The position numbers and the translations under genes are program-made. The notes beneath the pieces were generated by a model. It saw only the letters and a program-made list of their open reading frames with translations. It did not search any database and was not told where the DNA came from. Positions 17,461-21,190 of a stretch of 21,190 nucleotides of DNA are shown here, piece after piece. The stretch's first letter is position 1. Each line of letters begins with the position of its first letter. This DNA is from Oscillospiraceae bacterium (GTDB lineage Bacteria; Bacillota_A; Clostridia; Oscillospirales; WRJC01): the NCBI GenBank assembly GCA_009782405.1, contig WRJC01000054.1:1-21190 (forward strand), read 5' to 3'.

Positions 17461-18372
17461 ATGAATCTATACCCGCTGAAATTAAGACCCGTCTTAAAAG
17501 ATATAATCTGGGGAGGGACGCGCCTCGCCGAAAAATACGGCAAATCGAGCGACCCCGCCAAAAAAATCGCGGAATCGTGGGAACTCGCCATACACAAAAA
17601 CGGCATAAGTACGATAGAAAACGGCAAATACGCGGGCAAAAGCTTATCAGAATTTTATCGCCTCGAAAAATTCCCGCTGCTCGTCAAGTTCATCGACGCG
17701 GAGCAGAATCTTTCCGTCCAGGTCCACCCGGGCGACGAATACGCCGAAAAGCACGAAAACGAATCTGGCAAAACCGAAATGTGGCATATAGTGGATGCGA
17801 AGCCCGGCGCGAAAATAGCGTATGGCCTAAACGCGGGCTATGCCCGCGAAAAACTGCGGGAGCAAATACAAAAAAACAAATTCGAAGATTGCCTGAACTA
17901 TATTGAAGTTTCGCCCGGTGATACCTATTTTATCCCTGCGGGGCTGATCCACGCGATCGGCGAAGGGATATTGGTTCTCGAAATCCAGCAAAACTCCGAC
18001 GCCACTTACAGGCTCTACGATTACAACAGGCTCGGGGCAAACAACAAACCCAGGGAGCTGCACATAGAAAAAGCCTTGGATGTGTGCATCAAAACAAAGG
18101 CGGAATACAAAAACCCCATAATCCGCACCTCCCCCGGCCATGAGATATTATGCGAATGCGAATATTTCCGGGTGGAAAAATATATAAATCCGGATTTTGA
18201 ACTCGAAACCGACTCCATGCATTGCGTCATTTGCATAAAGGGCGAAGGCAAAATCATCAACAACGGCGAAATTTACAGCATAAAAAAGGGCGAAACTTAT
18301 CTTCTCCCCGCAAAAATCGGGAAATGCGAAATAGAGGGGGAAGCCGTTTTTATTGCGGCGAGAGCAAAATAA
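17461..18372 (+). CDS. manA: Mannose-6-phosphate isomerase, class I
   Basis: 303-residue cupin-fold phosphomannose isomerase that interconverts mannose 6-phosphate and fructose 6-phosphate. Zinc ligands are visible in QVHP (Gln87, His89), KTEMW (Glu106) and GLIHAIG (His164). LEIQQNSDATYRLYDYNR is the family's conserved C-terminal block of the catalytic domain. Its length fits the short Bacillus-type enzyme, not the ~390-residue enterobacterial one. GGAGA lies 9 nt before the ATG. The 22-nt gap after the lipoprotein gene suggests cotranscription and a role in feeding mannose-containing glycans into glycolysis, or in making mannose-derived precursors. No terminator is visible before the toxin promoter, so read-through into it is possible. 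Confidence 0.95.
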   Translation: MNLYPLKLRPVLKDIIWGGTRLAEKYGKSSDPAKKIAESWELAIHKNGISTIENGKYAGKSLSEFYRLEKFPLLVKFIDAEQNLSVQVHPGDEYAEKHENESGKTEMWHIVDAKPGAKIAYGLNAGYAREKLREQIQKNKFEDCLNYIEVSPGDTYFIPAGLIHAIGEGILVLEIQQNSDATYRLYDYNRLGANNKPRELHIEKALDVCIKTKAEYKNPIIRTSPGHEILCECEYFRVEKYINPDFELETDSMHCVICIKGEGKIINNGEIYSIKKGETYLLPAKIGKCEIEGEAVFIAARAK

Positions 18373-18390
18373 AAATGGAAAAAATAACGA

Positions 18391-18419
18391 TTGACAAAAC
18401 ATATGCAAAATGGTATAAT
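18391..18419 (+). promoter_or_regulatory. Type I toxin promoter (perfect consensus)
   Basis: TTGACA (18391-18396), a 17-nt spacer and TATAAT (18414-18419) are a perfect consensus beginning 19 nt after manA. The predicted start at about 18426 gives the toxin mRNA a leader of about 60-65 nt. Confidence 0.9.
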
Positions 18420-18433
18420 AATATCAGTACACG

Positions 18434-18474
18434 GGGCGGTAGACAAAAAGACTGAACTCTAAAGGCTGAAAGCC
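18434..18474 (+). promoter_or_regulatory. Structured 5' leader of the toxin mRNA
   Basis: GGGCGGT at 18434-18440 is the exact complement of ACCGCCC at 18584-18590 in the same mRNA's 3' terminator, allowing a 7-bp GC-rich 5'-3' interaction. GGCT-GAA-AGCC (18464-18474) forms a small hairpin next to the ribosome-binding site. In type I toxin mRNAs such pairings keep the primary transcript untranslated. Function here is inferred. Confidence 0.55.
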
Positions 18475-18490
18475 GGAAGGGGGGATGTCG

Positions 18491-18583
18491 ATGCTGGAAA
18501 TTTTTACACTCTGTTTAAGTATTGTTTCTATAGTCGTTACGGTAATATCGATTTGTTTAACGATAAAAAACAAAAAAAAATAG
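18491..18583 (+). CDS. Small hydrophobic type I toxin (holin-like/BsrE-TxpA type)
   Basis: 30-residue peptide beginning MLEIFTLCLS. A single hydrophobic segment spans about residues 4-25 and ends in a lysine-rich tail (KNKKK). This is the plan of membrane-acting type I toxins of Bacillota (BsrE, BsrG, TxpA and the putative holin-like toxin family). The start at 18491 is 7 nt from the Shine-Dalgarno-like AAGGGGG (18477-18483). An ATG at 18485 would add MS but sits almost on that site. The stop lies within the stem of a bidirectional terminator. A convergent antisense RNA gene overlaps the 3' end, as in txpA/ratA and bsrG/SR4. Membrane damage or growth arrest on overproduction is inferred from these families. 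Short length makes homology uncertain, but the whole-locus architecture supports the call. Confidence 0.82.
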   Translation: MLEIFTLCLSIVSIVVTVISICLTIKNKKK

Positions 18584-18697
18584 ACCGCCCGAACTAAGGA
18601 ATGGTCTATTTTTCTCTGTTAGCTCTACGAGTTAATCGAGTTTGGCCGTGCCGTCTGTGTATGCGGAAGGGTGTAGTGAACCCTTTCCTTCAATTGC
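18572..18697 (-). ncRNA. Antisense RNA antitoxin of the type I module
   Basis: A predicted RNA of about 120 nt runs leftward from about 18697 and ends at the shared terminator. It overlaps the last ~40-45 nt of the toxin transcript, including the end of the coding region. Near its 5' end GGAAAGGGT can pair with ACCCTTCC as a bulged hairpin, followed by a less structured middle. This 3'-overlapping convergent layout is that of RatA/SR4-type antitoxins, which block or trigger decay (RNase III) of the toxin mRNA. There is no ORF in it worth reporting. Boundaries are inferred from the promoter and terminator. Confidence 0.78.
18576..18613. terminator. Bidirectional terminator shared by toxin mRNA and antisense RNA
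   Basis: AAAAATAGACC (18576-18586) pairs with GGTCTATTTTT (18603-18613) around a 16-nt loop. On the plus strand it ends the toxin mRNA in a T-run. On the minus strand it is followed by a long T-rich tract from the toxin's Lys codons, ending the antisense RNA. Each transcript carries the other's complementary loop, a natural first-contact site. Confidence 0.88.
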
Positions 18698-18703
18698 ATT
18701 TTC

Positions 18704-18732
18704 ATTATATCACATTTGTTCAGGGTTGTCAA
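18704..18732 (-). promoter_or_regulatory. Antisense RNA promoter (perfect consensus)
   Basis: On the minus strand, TTGACA (18732-18727), a 17-nt spacer and TATAAT (18709-18704) are a perfect consensus facing the toxin gene, with a predicted start at about 18697. Confidence 0.9.
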
Positions 18733-18802
18733 GCAGATAACAATATTTCCGGAAAACAATTTTTTGGATAAGCTATTGACATTTTAGCGGAGAAAGTATA
18801 CC

Positions 18803-19984
18803 ATGGAAAAACAAATATATCTCGATTCGGCGGCGACTACTAAGCCCTCAAGCGAAGTTTTGGAATTTTTGGCTGAAACCATGCAAGATTCATACGCAAA
18901 CCCCGATTCGGCGCACGCCTTGGGCCTAAAAGCGCAAAAACAGGTCGAACGCGCAAGAAGCGCAATAGCCGCCTCAATTGGCGCAAAGAGCGAAGAGATC
19001 ATATTCACCTCTTCCGGCACGGAGGCAAACAACCTCGCGCTGTTCGGGGCGGCTGAGGCGCATAAACGAAAAGGAAACAAAATAATAATAACGGATGCAG
19101 AGCACCCGTCGGTATATTTTCCCGCGCTCGAACTCGAAAAAAAAGGGTTTGAAATAATCTTTTTGCCGACAAAGGGCGGCATAATCGACTTGGACAAATT
19201 CAAAAGGCAGCTCGACGCAAAAGTCATTTTGGTTTCGGCGATGCTGGCAAACAACGAAACCGGAAGCGTTTTCGATATTTTTGCCCTTGCAAAAGCCGTC
19301 GAAAATTCCGGGTTCTCGCCGTATATCCATTGCGACGCCGTCCAGGCGTTCGGAAAAATCCCGATAGATTTGCAAAAGCTAAAAGTCGACATGATGAGCC
19401 TTTCCGCCCACAAGATACACGGGATAAAAGGCTGCGGGGCGATGTTTTTGCGCAAGGGCGCCCGGATAATTCCGCAGATTTTCGGCGGGGGCCAGGAAAA
19501 AAACCTGCGCGCATCGACATCAAACACTCCCGGCATCTTCGCTTTCGGGAAGGCGGCGGAAGAAACTTTCAAAAATTTCGAGCAAAACAACAGATATGTC
19601 GAAAACCTTTACGATCACGCCGCCGCAGAAATAGAAAAGCGGTGCCCGGAGGTCATTTTCAATCAGCGGGCAGAAGCGAAAAATTTTTCGAAATACATAA
19701 TGAGCCTAAGACTGCCCGGCATAAAAAGCGAGGTCATGCTCAACTATCTGTCCATGCGGGGAATATATGTGTCCTCCGGTTCGGCCTGCTCGGAAAAAAG
19801 CCGGAATTCCAAGGAATCCAAGCGCGTGCTGATCAATTACGGTTTAGACAAAAATGATGCGGATTTCACGATCAGGGCGAGCTTTTCAAGGTACAGCACA
19901 AAAGGCGAAGCGGACGAATTTGTCGGCGCTTTGGCCGAGGGAATAAACAAATTCAAAAATATTTCATTGATGGCGGGGGTGTAA
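18803..19984 (+). CDS. Cysteine desulfurase (NifS/IscS family)
   Basis: 393-residue PLP enzyme of class V aminotransferase fold that takes sulfur from cysteine for Fe-S clusters, thiolated tRNA or thiamine. It starts IYLDSAATTKPSSEV, typical of the family. Substrate and PLP regions TSSGTEANNLA, LANNETG and HCDAVQAFGK are present. The PLP lysine is Lys204 in SAHKIHG. The persulfide Cys329 lies in SSGSACSEKS. Length and motifs suggest an active group I enzyme. GGAGA (18789-18793) precedes the ATG by about 10 nt. No iscU, iscR or thiI is adjacent; in Clostridia thiI often follows such a gene, but here a broken glycoside hydrolase does. No convincing promoter was found in the ~70 nt before it. 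Confidence 0.94.
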   Translation: MEKQIYLDSAATTKPSSEVLEFLAETMQDSYANPDSAHALGLKAQKQVERARSAIAASIGAKSEEIIFTSSGTEANNLALFGAAEAHKRKGNKIIITDAEHPSVYFPALELEKKGFEIIFLPTKGGIIDLDKFKRQLDAKVILVSAMLANNETGSVFDIFALAKAVENSGFSPYIHCDAVQAFGKIPIDLQKLKVDMMSLSAHKIHGIKGCGAMFLRKGARIIPQIFGGGQEKNLRASTSNTPGIFAFGKAAEETFKNFEQNNRYVENLYDHAAAEIEKRCPEVIFNQRAEAKNFSKYIMSLRLPGIKSEVMLNYLSMRGIYVSSGSACSEKSRNSKESKRVLINYGLDKNDADFTIRASFSRYSTKGEADEFVGALAEGINKFKNISLMAGV

Positions 19985-20578
19985 ATATTAAAAAAACGAA
20001 AGCGTTGAAATTATGTGATTATCTTGCGAGCCTCGGCGCAAACTCAGCAGTTCACAGACGGGGGGAATCCCTTGAAAACACGGTTGAGTTTACAAAATAT
20101 GTGGGGATAAAATGGTTCAGGCTTGGATATGAGAGCGATATTGTATATCCTCCGGGACAGGGTTGACGAGGGCGGCAATCAAAAGTTCGGGCTTTTCACG
20201 CCGGAAAACGCTCCGAGAAAAGCCGCGCACTATCTGCATAATATGGCTGCTGTTTTGAACATGGGCGAAAAGAAAAATATAAATTCAACCGAACAGTTAA
20301 GCTATGCGATCCACAACATATCCGAAACTGTGCATGAACTGCTGCTGCAAAAAAGCGAAGGTGAATTTTATCTGATTTTGTGGGACGAACGGTTTACAGG
20401 GGGAAAAGACGAAATTGAAATCGAATTTCCGGAAATTCCCGCGAGCATTGAAATATATGACGCGACAGAGAGCGCGGAGCCTTTGAAATCTTTGGAGCCG
20501 GAAAAGTATGTCAATCTCGTTCTTTCTGACCACCCTGTCATAGTGAAGATAAAATACCCGCTGTTTACTGCGATTTAA
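19985..20578 (+). pseudogene. Remnant of a glycoside hydrolase with internal deletion and frameshift
   Basis: Two fragments of one enzyme type appear to be fused. In the frame that includes TTG at 20005, a segment reads LKLCDYLASLGANSAVHRRGE and KYVGIKWFRLGYESD and stops at TGA 20164-20166. This looks like the N-terminal start of a TIM-barrel sugar hydrolase. In a different frame, from about 20123 to 20578, YILRDRVDEGGNQKFGLF and PRKAAHYLHNMAAVL look like the final barrel strand and helix. A beta-sandwich-like tail follows (FYLILWDERF, VNLVLSDHPVIVKIKYP). The middle of the barrel is missing, and the frame changes around 20135-20160. No clear start or ribosome-binding site exists. The exact GH family is not determinable from these pieces. 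The C-terminal piece may still be translated as 151 residues from an internal start, but that is unlikely to be functional. Confidence 0.72.
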
Positions 20579-20907
20579 TCTTCCGGTCTTGTGTATTTAC
20601 CATTATACACACCATTTTCATCGCGGTTTATTGGGTATGCTCTTAAATGAAACATAATGCAACCATCGGGACATGACATACCCATTTCATATTTTTCTTT
20701 TTCGCCTCTGTGCGTAAAGTCGCCGCCGCATCGTATGACTTCACACCATGTATACAGTTGTGCCATAATTTTGGGACACATACCGGCGGGACATCCGTAT
20801 TGAAAAACAAATTTATCTCCTTTTTCTATACCAAGCCTGCAATGTCCGGCTTTCCCATTTGTTGCAGCGAGTTCAAATTCCCAATCTTCTACTATCCATT
20901 TTTTCAC
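20575..20907 (-). CDS. TIGR04076-family small cysteine-containing protein
   Basis: 110-residue cytoplasmic protein resembling the TIGR04076 family of anaerobes, whose function is not known. Family-like features are GDKFVFQYGCPAGMCPK, TWCEVIRCGGDF, and the C-terminal CPDGCIMFHLRAYP. Several Cys residues in short spacings suggest metal or redox chemistry, but this is only inference. The start is GTG at 20907, with GGGAGG about 10 nt upstream; no ATG is available in the region. Its stop overlaps the end of the glycoside hydrolase remnant by 4 nt, in convergent orientation. No strong promoter is visible in the 110 nt upstream. Confidence 0.75.
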   Translation of the reverse strand: MKKWIVEDWEFELAATNGKAGHCRLGIEKGDKFVFQYGCPAGMCPKIMAQLYTWCEVIRCGGDFTHRGEKEKYEMGMSCPDGCIMFHLRAYPINRDENGVYNGKYTRPED

Positions 20908-21017
20908 TGAATAATTTCCTCCCGGTAATATAAATCATGTTCGCATTCCGCAAAAATTCAAATAATCTCAATATATTTAAAGTTACTGCCATGAAAGCGA
21001 AATAGGAGTTTAGCTAA

Positions 21018-21190
21018 ATGAGAAACATCAAAATTATAGTGACGGATTTGGATAATACTCTTTTGAAAAAAGACAAAACCATATCCGAATACTCAAAGAC
21101 TATTTTACACAAATGCCGCGAAAGCGGATTTTTAATAGCGTTCGCTACTGCCAGGCCTGAACGGGCGACCATACAATGGCAGATAGACCG
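21018..21190 (+). CDS. HAD-superfamily (Cof-type) hydrolase, 3' end outside window
   Basis: N-terminal 57 residues of a haloacid dehalogenase-type phosphatase. Motif I is DLDNTLL, with the nucleophile Asp and the Asp two residues on, followed by KKDKTISEYSKTIL and FATARPE (motif II Thr/Ser region), as in Cof-type sugar-phosphate phosphatases. ATG at 21018 is preceded by TAGGAG (21003-21008). The gene runs off the window, so motifs III-IV and the cap domain cannot be seen and substrate is unknown. Confidence 0.85.
   Translation, partial: MRNIKIIVTDLDNTLLKKDKTISEYSKTILHKCRESGFLIAFATARPERATIQWQID

Noticed and set aside
18776..18802. TTGACA followed by TATACC just before the cysteine desulfurase start
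   Set aside because: The spacer is only 15 nt and the -10 would touch the ATG, leaving no room for the ribosome-binding site in the transcript.
20123..20578. 151-residue ORF as an independent gene
   Set aside because: Its sequence reads as the C-terminal end of a glycoside hydrolase, and the matching N-terminal piece lies just upstream in another frame.

Overview
The window looks like chromosomal DNA of a Bacillota, most likely an uncultured Clostridia-type anaerobe. This is an inference from gene content: an HrcA/CIRCE-controlled hrcA-grpE-dnaK-dnaJ operon, an RNase J, strong purine-rich Shine-Dalgarno sites, vegetative promoters of the TTGACA-17-TATAAT type, and a small hydrophobic type I toxin typical of that phylum. 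Base composition is moderate. ATG, GTG and TTG starts are used, and TGA is used as a stop. No tRNA, rRNA, CRISPR array, insertion sequence or phage gene was seen.

Layout. 1-3654: two overlapping genes for a heterodimeric ABC exporter with one degenerate ATP site. 3688-5028: a cytoplasmic sialate-O-acetylesterase-like SGNH esterase. 5089-9895: a heat-shock operon with a near-perfect CIRCE operator. 9893-12737: a cluster of half-sites, then a divergent PurM-like protein, a ribokinase-type sugar kinase and a zinc-ribbon/DUF6273 protein, all on the + strand. 12772-14653 (minus): RNase J with a consensus promoter and a leader of about 175 nt. 14680-15891 (minus): a uroporphyrinogen-decarboxylase-family protein with its own consensus promoter and terminator. 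15922-18372 (plus): a 14-bp palindrome and a divergent promoter, then a beta-helix lipoprotein and a class I mannose-6-phosphate isomerase. 18391-18732: a complete small type I toxin-antitoxin locus. 18803-19984: a cysteine desulfurase. 19985-20578: the decayed, internally deleted remnant of a glycoside hydrolase. 20575-20907 (minus): a TIGR04076-family small protein. 21018 to the end: the start of a HAD hydrolase.

The most interesting element is the roughly 430-bp gap between manA and the cysteine desulfurase, which has no long ORF. It holds a consensus promoter, a 30-32 residue hydrophobic peptide gene with a lysine-rich tail, a shared bidirectional terminator, and a convergent consensus promoter on the other strand. 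Together these have the architecture of a type I toxin-antitoxin module (toxin mRNA plus 3'-overlapping antisense RNA). The mRNA 5' end can also pair with its own 3' end. Second in interest is the PurM-like protein, whose active-site signature is altered and which sits beside a ribokinase rather than with purine genes.

Functionally the window mixes housekeeping (chaperones, RNA decay, sulfur mobilisation) with carbohydrate-related functions (esterase, ribokinase, beta-helix lipoprotein, ManA, glycoside hydrolase remnant). This would suit a polysaccharide- or glycan-using gut-type anaerobe, but that lifestyle is inferred and not shown.
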